Positions 1 to 11,491 of a stretch of DNA of 64,000 bases are shown here, one piece after another. The DNA lies in contig WIUZ02000004.1 in assembly GCA_015956445.1 (NCBI GenBank), forward strand, positions 1,860,001 to 1,924,000, given 5' to 3'. Both the position numbers and the translations under genes were made by a program. The notes beneath the pieces were generated by a model. The model saw only the letters and a list, made by a program, of their open reading frames with translations. It did not search any database and had not been told where the DNA came from. Position 1 is the stretch's first letter; each line of letters starts with the position of its first letter. This stretch comes from Thelephora terrestris (Eukaryota; Basidiomycota; Agaricomycetes; Thelephorales; Thelephoraceae).

Positions 1-2967
1 CGGACCAGCCCAGAATGCACGAGGAGGGGAAATATTCCCCGTGTTCGACGCTGTTCTTGATGGGGATGACATGACACTAGAGTTGGTGACGGATTTGAAC
101 GAAGGGGAGGTAGACGAGGATGTGAGTAGGTTGTGATGATACCTGGCCTTGTTACTGATCAGATGCAGATTCAAGCCGCCCAAGGTCAGGTTATGTCGAT
201 CCACATGAAGAAGGTGCTCCACTACAAGCGACTTTTGGAACGTGCGCAAGCGTCGACCGCAGCACAACTACACGCTCTTCAAGCTGAGGTTAGGGTGTTG
301 AAGGAGAAAGAGAGACAGCATGAGAATGGTGGCATCGGCGATACAACTCTGCTGAATGGGGATGACTTCTGTGTCTGTGGTGGCCGGAAACGTGGTTCAG
401 GTTACTGGAGCGGGTATAGGGAAGCCGGTACCGATGACAGTCCGGGTGATTTGTTGACCACACTCAAAGGGGATGGTTCTGGAGGGTTCAATGAAATCGA
501 GGTCAGAAAATCAATCCGAGGCTTAAGCAGGGATGATCGGATGCGTTTGTGAGTATAGCTGCAACCTCGTCTCGCTACCGTCTTAGATTGACTTTCTCTC
601 ATAGGATCGGCTTGATTCTTGATTGTATGACCTGGATTAGAATCAGACTACGCCAGTTCGTCTCACATATTTTCAGCCTGCATGCCTGGAGACATTCGAC
701 TGCAAATCCTTCTCCTCGAAAAGTATGCTAAGTCTACCTTCGACATCGTTGGAAACCTCTCGCACGATCTGGCTTTCAAAATTCTGAAGTGGCTTTCGGT
801 ACGGGACCTACTCTACGTTGAATCAGTGAGCAAGAAGTGGCAAGGAATGATTCACCATCCCGGTCTTTGGAAGTACCACTGCCTTAGGATTACTGCCACG
901 GACCCTATGCCCCTCAAATCCCCTCAAACCCCGGACGGCTGGCGAGTTTCACCATCGACTTCCGTGTCTATGATGTCTTATTTAATGCTAGGGAACCGCT
1001 GTACCGTGCGTTGCACCACCGAGAGTCGAATTTCAAGAACGCTCTTCCTCAAAATATTCGCTTCTTGACTGGTCATACAAACTATTGCACTTCCCTACTC
1101 TTGAAGGGAAAGCGGCTGATCAGTGGTTCCTACGACGAAACAATTCGGTTCTGGAACATCGAAACGGGCCAAATGACGAAGTGCTTGCAAGTCAAGAAGC
1201 CGGTCAGCTGTATCGACTTTTTACACGAAGAAGGTATGCGCCACTGAGTAGCCCATGATCAACTTCTCATTCGTTATAGAGGTATTTGTTGTTGGATTCC
1301 ATGATGTTGGGTAAGTCGTGCTGCGTTTTTGCTCGAGTTCAGGCTGACCCTTTGGGTCAGTCGGGTTCATCTCTTCTCGTCCTTGACTTTCAACCCTCTG
1401 CAACAACTCGCTGGACACCTGAATGGCATTCGTGCCGTCGCGCTATCTTCCAAAAACCTGGTCTCTGCTGGGGCGGATAAAGCTCTAGTATGCTGGGACT
1501 GGCGGGCAGGCACGAAGATTGTGCGGTTTGGTCAACAGACCACTGTCAATATCGGTGTTCAACTGATCAGCAGTGATGGAAATACTGAAGAGGGAGAACG
1601 CGTTGTGAGCGTCACCATCGACGGTATTGTTCGTGTGTTTTCCATCAGTAAGTAAAATAGCCCCAGCTACGTCCTGTTCTACTGTTCTAACTAGCCTCGA
1701 GAGCGTCGCGAGATGGTGTCTCAATTCAAACTATCCGAACTTGGAGACAGCGATCCTGTCCTCAGCACCAAGCTACTGAACGTTGGCTCGGCTCCGAATA
1801 ACATGCTCCAGTGGGTTTTTTTACTGCATCGGTCCCTACAGCCTTAAGGAAACTCGCCTCTAGATGGTTTGCAGCAAAGGGAACACAGATGACTGTGAGC
1901 ACGGATGTCCGCTTTGTGGTGAATGTGTACCAATCTTCTACCAGTGTGCGACCAAATCCGTCATCCTTCACCTTCGCTGGACAGAGGGGGATATAGCCCA
2001 GCCCGAATTAAAAGAGGCGTCGAAAGACCTTGCAGCATCTCAACCCCCATCCTCATTTGCAATGGGCCGTCCACGCACTAACTCATCCCTTTCGCGTTCG
2101 ACCTCTTCCGCGTCAGTTGTCCGCCGTACCTCATTGGCACCTCCAACCCCCGCCACTAAAGGTAGGTTATCAACCAGCACCTCGGCGTCCAGAACAGCCC
2201 TGGTGCCAATGAGTCCGACCCCCAGCTCCGGCGCGGGCCCGAATCACGGCTGTTTCCCCTTCAGGTTTGGACGTGCAGCAGTCCTGACTGCTCCTCCAAA
2301 ACTGGTCGCTGTTATCGATACCCCGGACCTTGCGGTCGGTGCAGTTGACCCAAGCAAAAAAAGGGTCGTTACGGCGACGCGGTTCAGCTCTAGGATTGGT
2401 GCCGACAGAACTGTGAGTTAGTTTTGCCTCACACGGCCAGTGCTGATCGTCTCCTCATTTCCGGATTAATGTGATAGATCTTTATGTCCACCCACCGCGA
2501 TAAGGATGGCAGACCCTCGGGATCTCAGGATGATAACGGCGATGACGGGGAATTCGGTACGAACGAAGCTGCCGACGAGCCGAGAAAGCCTTCTATTGGA
2601 CATGATGTGGATATTGACGAAGACATCATTCCATTGCATGGCGTCTGGGCTGCGCTGTCGGAAGGAGTCCCAGAGTCTGTCGCTAACGTCAAAGGTTTGC
2701 TTGGCGGTCTTCCCAAAAAGTTCGAAGGGTTGGCCACTCCTGAGAAGAACCCCATGTCGATGCAACTCAGCCACGAGGAAGTTGTTGTGGGTTGCGCGGA
2801 CGGGACAATCTAGTAAGAGCGTTCGTTGACGTGGAAAGTGTCTTGTTGGTCTCACCGCATTCCATTCCCGCAGTGTGATGAGCTTCATTGGGTACGGCTA
2901 CAAGAAAAATAGAGGGTCGGTCGAACCCGAAGACCCTGATACCCCGGATACCACGTCAGACGACTGA
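1..2967 (+). CDS. F-box/WD40-repeat protein, 5' truncated by window edge
   Basis: Probable substrate adaptor of an SCF ubiquitin ligase. The first exon enters from the left edge (frame from base 2, to 121); the next exon (163 on) carries a coiled-coil stretch ([13 protein letters not shown]). The F-box lies around 735-900 ([20 protein letters not shown]). WD40 blades follow: FLTGHTNYC...[11 protein letters not shown] (1060-1160), LAGHLNGI...[13 protein letters not shown] (1400-1505), and a C-terminal blade ending near [21 protein letters not shown] Ser/Thr-rich insert (about 2000-2250) interrupts the propeller. At least ten exons are needed; one junction (942-991) fits only as a GC-AG intron. 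The stop at 2965-2967 follows an acidic tail. Family assignment is clear; the substrate is unknown. The start codon is outside the window. Confidence 0.85.
942..991 (+). other. Non-canonical GC-AG intron in the F-box/WD40 gene
   Basis: The exon ending DGW and the exon beginning [11 protein letters not shown] join in frame only if the intron starts at gcgagt (942) and ends at ctag (991). The GT donors nearby (946, 964) give the wrong phase, and the one at 966 would leave a 26-nt intron. This is a reading-frame argument, not transcript evidence. Confidence 0.6.
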
Positions 2968-3440
2968 CTTACAGATCTAAATAAGGACGGCGGACCGGAC
3001 TTGCATTCTCTCTTCCCCTCCTCAGGCGGTGATCACCAGCAGCTTTCTCCATTGTATGAGGGGATATGACTTGAATTTACACTATCACAATCTTTTGCTT
3101 TATCCCGATAATCGTTACACACTCTCGTTCTCCCACATGCTTTTCTTCGCACTACCCGCTACGCACAAGCCACTGGCAAAATTATTTTCATACCCCTAGA
3201 CTGTAACTGGTGAATTGATCAGACAAAGGACGCTGGATATGACAATCTTTTTCCCGATTTTGAAGCTTGGGCAGTCGAAGCTGGCACGCAACGTCGCCAC
3301 TATCGTCCACGCGGCTTGAGGAACACTGGTCACGCAGAACGTCCGTCGCTTTATTTCTGCTTCCACCCCAGTGATCCCTGCTTCTGGGTCAGCACGAGAT
3401 AGGGGCTCAGGGAAGCGATCACCGTTCCTTATTGTCCACC
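2968..3440. other. Intergenic, no gene seen
   Basis: This holds the 3' flank of the F-box/WD40 gene and the promoter of the first RING gene. I see no ORF with protein-like composition and no RNA gene. Confidence 0.6.
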
Positions 3441-4428
3441 ATGCTTGTGCTGCACTCTACGTCTAACTGCGATGTTTGCTACGATAGCTATGGTCAGGAC
3501 AACCCTGCAAGTACGATACCCTGCGGTCACATATTCTGCTACCGGTGAGTCTGGCCTCTGCAGTCGCTCTCGCAGAAATTGAAAGTATTATTTGTTTACG
3601 CGGTTTCGCCTGCGTCGTCGCATTCAAAGATGTATCTCAGTGTGCAAACCGAGCATATGCCCATTATGTCGAAAGAAGTTCTCGAAGTCCAACGTCACGA
3701 AACTCAGAACAGCCAATGTTGGGGATGTCGGGTCTGAAGCTATCGTTTGCAGTCCGGTTTCGGCCACACCAAGCACGTCGAGCTGTCGACTTGACGGAGG
3801 ACGGGAATCGTTAAGGGGAAAGGATTTTGATGATCGCGTTGCCGCGCACATCAAGGAAACGGGCGAAATGATCAAGGAGGTCACTGAGAGGGTCTATTTT
3901 CAACATTCGGTTGAGGCGGCTTTACGGGCTAAACTTGCAGAAATAGAACTGGAGAAGGGTATATTATTATCGTAAGTTTTTTCAGCCCCTTTTCCCTTGC
4001 TGCCCCGCGTACCGACTCTCTTTTATTCGCAGGAAGGTACGTTTGCGTGGTGAAGCAACCTAAACACGGTCTGCATTAACCATGGCGCAAAAGCTTTCCG
4101 CGGCCGAAAATTCGCTGAGGGCGTCTCAGAGCGTCGAAGAGAGTTTGATGAACACCTTGCAGCGAACGGTTGAGACTTATGAATCGTGCGTGTTCCTTGG
4201 ATCCTCGTTCACTATCCTTGAATGGAACTCTCATCTACAATCTGCAGGAGGGTAAGTGTTACCTTCCCAGTGGGTAGGACCGTGATGATATAATCAATCA
4301 TACAGCTCGACGAGATGGAGACCAAATTGGACGAGGCCAAATTAACAGAGGATACGCTATGTGCCGAGATGTCTAGTCTAGGACTGGAACGGCACCCGGT
4401 CCGTCCTCCATCGGCAATCCATCTGTAA
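3441..4428 (+). CDS. RING-finger/coiled-coil protein, family member 1 (222 aa)
   Basis: Probable E3 ubiquitin ligase. C3HC4 ligands sit at residues 10, 13, 28, His30, 33, 36, 45 and 48 (starts MLVLHSTSNCDVCYDS). The remainder is charged coiled coil. Exons: 3441-3544, 3630-3971, a 4-nt micro-exon 4033-4036 (gaag), 4094-4185, a second 4-nt micro-exon 4248-4251 (gagg), and 4306-4428. All junctions have GT-AG ends, and only with both micro-exons does the frame stay open to the stop. Exon 1 is 104 nt, the same as in the paralog at 14829, and the RING is interrupted right after the CGHIFC motif. This is the smallest of four paralogs in the window. Substrate and process are unknown. Confidence 0.8.
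4033..4036 (+). other. 4-nt micro-exon (gaag) in RING gene 1
   Basis: Flanked by introns 3972-4032 (gtaagt...cgcag) and 4037-4093 (gtacgt...aaaag). It supplies the last base of a Ser codon plus a Lys codon, converting phase 2 to phase 0. Without it the downstream coiled coil is out of frame. Confidence 0.7.
4248..4251 (+). other. Second 4-nt micro-exon (gagg) in RING gene 1
   Basis: Flanked by introns 4186-4247 (gtgcgt...ctgcag) and 4252-4305 (gtaagt...tacag). It has the same phase behaviour as the first (2 to 0), adding the third base of Ser plus an Arg codon before LDEMETKLDEAK. Confidence 0.7.
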
Positions 4429-5205
4429 AGTCCACACACGGAATACCACCCATCTTGAGCCATAATCGCAATCCCTGATCATCAGTAGGCTTCGTCTCAT
4501 CTAGCTTCCTAGAAGTTCGGAGGATTATGCAGCCTTACGGCAGACCTTGTAACATACACTTGTAGACGTATTGCACCGGGGAATTAGCCCGGTAATGTTT
4601 GTAATCTTGATCATTGGCGGTTCTCCGAGGTTTTGCGTGTTGGTTGGTAATACTTGAGATGAGTATCACACCTTATGAAGTTTGTGTATTACAATTTTTC
4701 GCTTGCCAAAAAATGCTCACAACTGAATTCACTGCTATCAAACAGCTGTATTGTGATATCAGGCGCCGTGGGGAATCTGCGCCGGAGAGATGAATAAATA
4801 CACTGAGAAAAATGCAGATGAAAACTGAGGAAGCTTATGGGGTTCTTCATCTCGAGAACTTCGGCGACGGCTCGATCTGTAAGCTCAGGACTGGGATAGA
4901 AGAGTTCACGGTGACGACTGCGATGGATAAAACTGCGAATACCACCAGAGCTCAATGATGGAAGCCGAGACGTACAGCCGGCAACTTTCGGGCTGGCCGA
5001 ACTTGTTAGCTGGCTGTTGATGGGAGAGCCCTGCAGACAACGGGTATCTCGTCAGGCACAAGCTGCGATTGAAAGAAGTTACGTGACTGACGTTTCTATT
5101 TCATAGCAGCATTAATAACAGAGCAAATTGGCTCAGGCTCTGCGATTGCAGAAATATAGGGTTGCGCCTGGGTGCAGTCAAGTGGGTTAATTTAGAGCAA
5201 GAAAT
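4429..5205. other. Intergenic, no complete gene seen
   Basis: This is the 3' flank of RING gene 1. Short minus-strand open frames between 4690 and 5040 could be a downstream exon of the fragment at 5206-5390, but two frames are equally plausible and neither reaches a recognised domain. Confidence 0.4.
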
Positions 5206-5390
5206 CTAGAATGCCCAGGCAGGCACTCCTAAAACAGTTGCCTCGATGGTGAGAATGGCACTCATGTAAGGACGATGGCCCTCTCTCTGGACGAGCTCCA
5301 GGTCTGCGTTCGCAACATGGGATGGATAGAGTGCCGGCATATCATAGTCTGGCACGGACTCATCGTAAAAGCGCAACCTTGTGCAGAGAC
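5206..5390 (-). pseudogene. Protein-like minus-strand exon, possible gene remnant
   Basis: Reading the minus strand from an AG at about 5391 gives an open frame of about 60 residues with strongly protein-like composition, including FYDESVPDYDMPALYPSHV and the end VLGVPAWAF before a TAG. A second protein-like stretch lies just upstream (5391-5471) in another frame. No ATG-initiated exon fits between this and the S14 gene that begins at 5615, so a complete gene is not possible here. I do not recognise the family. It could be a truncated gene, a pseudogene, or chance. Confidence 0.3.
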
Positions 5391-5614
5391 CTCATAGAAT
5401 GCACAATCCATTCCCAACGGAAGATTGACAACATCGAGACGAGCTCGGATCAGATCCCGGAACGGAACCAACTATCGTGGTCCTTGATTTATCCGATCAT
5501 CCGATGTGTGTTGCCGGAGATCAGCGAAAACTATATAGTCAGTTCACACGCATAGACCCAGCTGATGGGGACTTGCTACGGCCTCAGTCCGCTCGTCAGA
5601 TCTATCCACGAAAA

Positions 5615-6275
5615 ATGGTACGTTCAGCTTCAATTATGTGTGCTGCCTACACCTCGCTACTCCGAGTGCAGAATACCAGAGGTTGTTCTAAAATATTTAC
5701 CTTTTCTAGGCACCAAAAAAGTCGAAAGCCCCAAAGGAAGAGACCGCCGTTACCCTCGGCCCTCAGGTCACTGATGGCGAGAACGTCTTCGGTGTCGCAC
5801 ACATTTACGCTTCCTTCAACGACACGTTCGTCCATGTTACCGATCTGTCCGGAAAGGAAACCATCTCTCGTGTTACTGGTACCTACCTATTCACACTCTG
5901 AGATACACCGGGTCTGATCGCGTGGTTTGATAGGTGGGATGAAGGTCAAGGCCGACCGTGACGAATCTTCCCCCTACGCCGCCATGTTGGCTGCTCAGGA
6001 TGTTGCGGTCCGATGCAAGGAGGTCGGAATCACCGCACTACACATCAAACTCCGAGCGACCGGTGGAACCTCTACAAAAACTCCAGGACCAGGCGCCCAG
6101 AGTGCCCTCCGTGCTTTGGCTCGTGCCGGTATGGCTATCGGTAGGATCGAAGACGTTACCCCTGTCCCGACAGACTCTACGAGGCGGAAGGTACGGACCG
6201 TGTTCGCTCAAGAATTTATCCGGGTACTAAACCTCTTCCGATAAACAGGGTGGTCGCCGTGGTCGCCGTCTGTGA
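5615..6275 (+). CDS. rps14: 40S ribosomal protein S14 (uS11)
   Basis: Component of the small ribosomal subunit platform. The first exon consists of the ATG alone (5615-5617), followed by intron 5618-5709; then exons 5710-5878, 5934-6190 and 6249-6275. The spliced protein begins [12 protein letters not shown] and contains the uS11 hallmarks [38 protein letters not shown] and [18 protein letters not shown], ending in the basic tail GGRRGRRL. Length and both termini match eukaryotic S14. An intron placed directly after the start codon is common in fungal ribosomal protein genes. Confidence 0.97.
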
Positions 6276-7175
6276 TCACGCGTGGATAGACGAACAGATG
6301 TAACCTTACTGTCTCTCAATGAGCATCATGTCGCTGCACGACACGCAACATGTTCTTTGGTTGTTCAAAGACTTGTCCCGTGGTCGATTTTGCATCCAAT
6401 CTGAACGCGTGAGAGACCAGTAATATCTAATTTGTTATCTGAGAAGCGAGGGAAAGACCGGGAGATAAGAGTACGACACATGTTCCTTCCGGCCCACTCC
6501 AGAACATAGATTCTCGCCAAAAAAACCGCCGGGTTATAGAAGGGTGATCGAGATCGGCGATCACTGCACACACGTCGAGAAACCACAAAGCAAATTCACC
6601 CTCGTCCTTCTCATAAAATTTAAACGTCACTCAGGCCGGTAGAACTCACTGTACCGGCACTCAGTAGCCTACGGTAACCCTTGAACAAGGTTTATCGTGT
6701 GCACTGCTTGGATAGTAACCGGTATTAGCCGGAGGCCAGTCTTGGTAACGGAAGAAAATCGACCTCCCCGGATGTCGGGCTTTCTGGGTCACAAAATCCG
6801 CTTGAGGATTCATTTAGGTCGTGGATAACAACGGATACCACAGCTCGCGACGGGTTTGATTGCTTTGCGCACTCTTCCAGGTGGAATGGGCGGTGTTCGC
6901 CTCAGTGGGAGTGATTCCGTTATTTCAATTGAGGGGCGATCGATGGCACAAGGTGCCGTCTGCCTCGACAAGTCACCGGTATCGACACCGACGGAGGTAC
7001 GCTCGTTTTGCTTCAGTTCTAGCAACAAGAACACGCTAATTCAAGGGCATTGGGCCCAGTATCCCGCGCTGTGCACGACCGTCGGCAATGTATGGATCAG
7101 TCGATCGAGTTTTACAATACTGCTCCACTTCATCGCTGCTCTGCTTGACCCCTTTCCTTCCACCATCCGACCAAA
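6276..7175. other. Intergenic, no gene seen
   Basis: 900 bp between S14 and the lyase gene. Short open frames on both strands lack recognisable motifs. The last part is presumably the promoter of the downstream secreted protein. Confidence 0.5.
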
Positions 7176-8337
7176 ATGCTTGCCAGGCTGCTTTCATCCT
7201 TCTTCTTGACTACCGGCATCGTCTTTGCGGGCTGTATACATAACAATCGGCAACGCTGCTCCTTGGCTAGTGAGCTCTATCCCGTCAACGGTTCAACACT
7301 CGGGGCCTGGACTACCTCGGAAGTCTTTGAAAGGGCACTTCCTGTTGATGATAAAACTTTCCGCTCTGTGGAGATTCTTCCAGATACTACCAGGCGTGTA
7401 CTCGAAGCCCCTGACGGCGTCGTGTCTTTGGAAGCTTTCTATCCGAATGGATCCTACAACTTTGGGCACACCCCTAGAGGCGAATTCTCTTTCTACGCCC
7501 CAGGTCCAGAGGTTGTCGACCTGACAACGGCTCGAGAGGCCGTTTTCGGTTATACCGTCTTGTTCCCTGAGGGCTTTGACTGGGCAAAGGGAGGCAAAAT
7601 TCCGGGATTATGTGCGCTACCGTTTCCCCCTGTTACGCACGGAAGCTGCAGCTGAAATTATGCTTGGCAGTCGGAGGTAGGGATTTTAACGGATCCCTCA
7701 CATGCTCTGGTGGAAGGAAAGCTGCAGACTGTTTCTCCGTTCGCCTGATGTGGCGCAGTGGCGGGATAGGGGAGCTCTACACCTATCTACCTCAGTTTAC
7801 GATTCCAGGGTACGAAGCGAACGAAGCCCAATGCCACATTCCGCCTTATTCGGAGTGTAACCCCGATTATGGAAATTCCGTTGGTCGCGGGGCTTTTAAC
7901 TTCACCAGCGGGAATCGTGGGACTGTGGCCATGCGTGTATTGCTCAACGACGCTGGTGTGGCCAACGGAGAGCTCGAAATCTGGTATAAAGGAGATAGGG
8001 TGATAAGACTTGACAGGGTGATCATTCGTGATTCGTGTGAGAGCAGGATACGTGGGCTGATGATGCAGACTTTCTTCGGAGGTAAGTGGCGAAGGCCAAG
8101 GTGCGGGCATCAAGCCCTGCGGACCGATATTAACCTTGAGCCTGAATAGGGAGCAACCTGACTTGGGCTAGTCCCAAGGATCAATACGTCTACTTCTCCG
8201 ACTTCACCGTGGCCATCACGAAGAAGCTCGATGGTGACCAATGCGACAGCCCACGCGGGAACATCACCCGGGTCGATGCCGACGTCAACAAACGGACTGA
8301 GGGCGGCCACGAACTCAAAGAGGCGCCTCAACTCTGA
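7176..8337 (+). CDS. Secreted polysaccharide lyase 14-like protein
   Basis: Likely an extracellular carbohydrate-active enzyme. The N-terminus is a signal peptide (MLARLLSSFFLTTGIVFA). Three exons: 7176-7611, 7671-8081 and 8150-8337. Motifs seen in fungal PL14-type (alginate/glucuronan lyase-like) proteins occur in order: LFPEGFDWAKGGKIPGL, TCSGGRKAADCFSVRLMWR, GELYTYLP, GNSVGRGAFNF, VLLNDAG, MQTFFGG and WASPKDQYVYFSDFTVA. Paired cysteines fit an extracellular fold. Family placement is from recalled motif order; substrate specificity cannot be read from the sequence. A short polar tail follows the domain. Confidence 0.85.
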
Positions 8338-10081
8338 GCACTCTTAAATCCATCAAATCGGTCACCCCATTCGATATCACGCACACGCTGGACCGCCACT
8401 TCAGTGTTTGACGGTCACCCTTCTTCCGAGACCTGTCACATTCACGTAGTACCCTATCTTCGCCCTTATCAATACAGGTTCCAATCTTTCATTTCTCTCG
8501 CGCACACGTACAACGCAAGCCAGGTGATACTCGTGGGAGATCAACCTGGCCAAAGTACGGTGTGCACCTTACTCCTAAACGCTTAGGCACGTCGATAAGG
8601 TGCTGATCACGAGTGCGTTATCGAGCGCTCGATTCGTGCTGCATGACCTCTCAGAAGCGGGCATAGCCTGCACACCTGCACACTTACCTACAACGCTATC
8701 GTATTCAGACCCCATCGCCTCAACCCTGCAACGTTTGGGTCTAACAGCAACAAACCTCCCTGTTCTATCGTGGCTCGATCTTGATCAGGTGCCTCCGAAC
8801 GTTCACATTGCTCATAGATACTGCGCACCCACGCTCGGTGTAGGCGTAGTTGGCTTCCTTCATATCGCCCTTCGTTCCAATCACACGCCCTGCCCTGGAA
8901 ATCTGCGTGCTTCCTGAATTCGATTACCCATCTCAGGGCCCCACAATTTCACATTGGCAGACTTCCCCCCACAGTTCACCGGCCCCGCGTTTCCGAAACA
9001 TGTGTATGTGGGGAGGGGTTCAGGAGCAAATGAAAAGCCTCCGATATTCGACTTTCAATGTGGGACTTACAAACACCCGAATCATCTCCGGTTAACCGGC
9101 GGACACTTCCGGTTTTTAGAATTCGATCCCCATGTTTCCGCATTGTTCTACGTCTTTGACGATCAGCTTAGTGGCGAGATAACGAGCACATCGTGTATCA
9201 TGCATGTTTGTGTAACGTCATCTACGTTATTCGTTCTTGTTGCCACCGACCACCCTGGTTGAAACTTGGCAAATTGGTGAAGAATGAAGAAACTCGACCG
9301 GAATGATAATAAAATCATCTAGCATTTCGAACGGGGATATCTATCCAGAGTAAGGTCATATCTACCGTAGGCCCATGCGATATCGATAAGGGACAACGGA
9401 GTGTATTCATCTCCACATCCGTCACCGATTCACCACGGCTAGGAATCATAGTGAGCGCCTTTCAAAGAGGTCACACCTCCAACATACAACTAACGTGAAA
9501 AGGTCATGATCTATTGCGAAAACCGCAAGGGGCGCTAAAGGTATCGTAAGGTGAACGTAATAAAGCATCAGTCATGCATCCTTCAGGATGGCAATTAATA
9601 ACGGGTATGTAGCGGGAACAAAACGAAGAAGCGAAGAGAAAACGAGAACAAACGGATAACCGAACAAAGACATTGGAACTAGCAAAAGCGAAAACAACGG
9701 TAAAATGCTACACAGAAATATAACGAGTTATAAGATAGTCGAGGGTAAATAACCCCCAATCTCCCTTGGATAGGGTGGATGGTATTCGGTAGAGGGTGGC
9801 GCGCGGAAATTATGATCGGCCATAGAAGAGGCGAAATGAGAGCGAGGAGCCTGAAGTATGGCATCTACGAGAAGAGAACCGAAGCGAAGGTTAGGTACAA
9901 CAGTGGCGAGGAGAAGGCGAAGGCGAGGGGGAAGGGACAAAAAGACGAACTAGCCGCCACGATAAGATTATAGGTCAAAATCTGCACGAGGGGAGGGGCA
10001 AACAAGCAAAACCACCTAGAAATCGGTCAAGAAAAGGAGAGACATCACATAAATAGGGCAGGAAAAGAGCGTGGGGAAACT
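8338..10081. other. Intergenic, no gene seen
   Basis: 1.7 kb without a supportable gene. Plus-strand open frames at 8404-8586, 8600-8917 and 8954-9262 do not join into a recognisable protein. The part from about 9600 to 10081 is purine-rich on the plus strand and probably includes the 3' UTR of the minus-strand RING gene. Confidence 0.5.
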
Positions 10082-11491
10082 CTAGCGAGAGACTGGAGTT
10101 CCGTATCTATGAGGGGGTGCGCTCGACTGAGCCGTGGCTGGGCGCTTGATAGAAGAGGCCAAGGAAGACGACCTGGTTTTGGCCATCAAGTCGTGAGTGG
10201 CGATAGTGGGGATCCAGCGTTGGTGAACACGTTCTTCCTTCTCATCAGCGGACTGTGATCGGAGCATCTTCGGTGGAGGGCTGCGACCGATCATGGCGGG
10301 AGGGGAGTTCGGCCGAGTAGAAGGCGGGCTAGGAGTAGCGCTGCGAGTAACCGACGAAGACCGAGATGATGCCGCTGACCTAGAGAGAGGAGATTGATGG
10401 GTCGGAGCGTAGGTAGGAGACGAAGGATTGGAGGGCGTGGGAGATGTTGGCGAGGATGCCACCGACATCGCAGACCTCGGTCGTAAGGGAGATGAGGCAA
10501 CACTAGAGGCTGAGGTGAACGCCGGAGCTAGCGAACTTTTGAAGCGGGCAAGATCCGCTTTGAGAGATTGACATTCTTGAGATTTTTGAGAGTACTGAGT
10601 ACGCTGGAAAAAAAAGTTCAGTATGTAAGGATCAGGGGACATTCACGAGATAATTTCACGCTTACCATACTGGGGAGCACAATGGAAAGTAATCAGCACC
10701 ATTATCAATGATGCGTGGGAAGAACAGCGGTGCTTACCTGCGCAACTCAGCCTCGAGTTTATTGTGAGACGCCTCCATTTCATCGAATTTTTCCTTCATA
10801 GAGAGTTCCAGAGATCGTGATTGTTTGTTAGCCTCAGAGTGTGAAACGTGGTTGACCAGAATGGCCCGCAGTAAAGCCGCACTGAGTTGGAGGGCGGTGT
10901 TCTGTGAAACAGGGAAGCCGTGAGTCAGTCTGCATAGCAACTGATAGGCGACGCGTCAGCGCACCTGGGTTTCGCCTTTGGGTTCAGCGGCGAGCCACGC
11001 TTGAAGTTCCTGGTGCAACATGGAGACCTCCTCGACGGAGGATTTTTGAGCCGCAACGCGGGCTACCTTGAGTTCCAACTTTCTGACATCCTCACGCGAC
11101 CGGGAAGTGATCAAGGGTTCAGTGAATTTGAGATGATCCTTCCGGGAGAATATGTCGGTGAGGATGTCTGGAGCCTCAAGGGGAATCCGCTTGGGGGTGC
11201 CATGCCCAGTCGGGGTGCCGAAGTCGATACGAATAACGCGAACATTTTCGCGGGTGAAAGATTCGCGACAGAAGGGGCAGGCGGGGGAGAGACGAGGAGA
11301 AGTCTTGGAAATGATCTTTTCGCAACAGCCTAGACAAAGTACATGGCCTAGAAAGACAAGCAAAGTTAAGCCGGATGGAAGGGTGGGTACGCGTTGCTCC
11401 ACTTACCGCAGGTGATGGAGTGCGGGAGGTTGCGTGGACCATACTCCTCGGCGCAAACGTCGCAGATACAGCCAGGATTAAGGGAGAGCAT
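10082..11491 (-). CDS. RING-finger/coiled-coil protein, family member 2 (385 aa)
   Basis: Probable E3 ligase on the minus strand. It starts MLSLNPGCICDVCAEEYGP; ligands at C10, C13, C28, H30, C33 and C36, then CPFC. Exons in transcript order: 11491-11407, 11347-10965, 10901-10738, the micro-exon 10669-10666 (TATG) and 10603-10082. The middle part is coiled coil (KLELKVARVAAQKSSVEEV; SMKEKFDEMEASHNKLEAEL). The C-terminal 150 residues are Ser/Pro/Arg-rich and probably disordered. The RING intron falls 19 nt earlier than in the paralogs. The only opposite-strand member of the family here. Confidence 0.8.
10666..10669 (-). other. 4-nt micro-exon (TATG) in RING gene 2
   Basis: Flanked by introns 10670-10737 (GTAAGC...CCCCAG) and 10604-10665 (GTAAGC...TTCCAG). 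It adds the last base of Ser plus Met, phase 2 to 0, directly before RTQYSQKSQECQSLK. Confidence 0.7.

Noticed and set aside
8404-9262. Three consecutive plus-strand frames possibly forming a gene
   Set aside because: They do not join in frame through plausible introns and resemble no known family.
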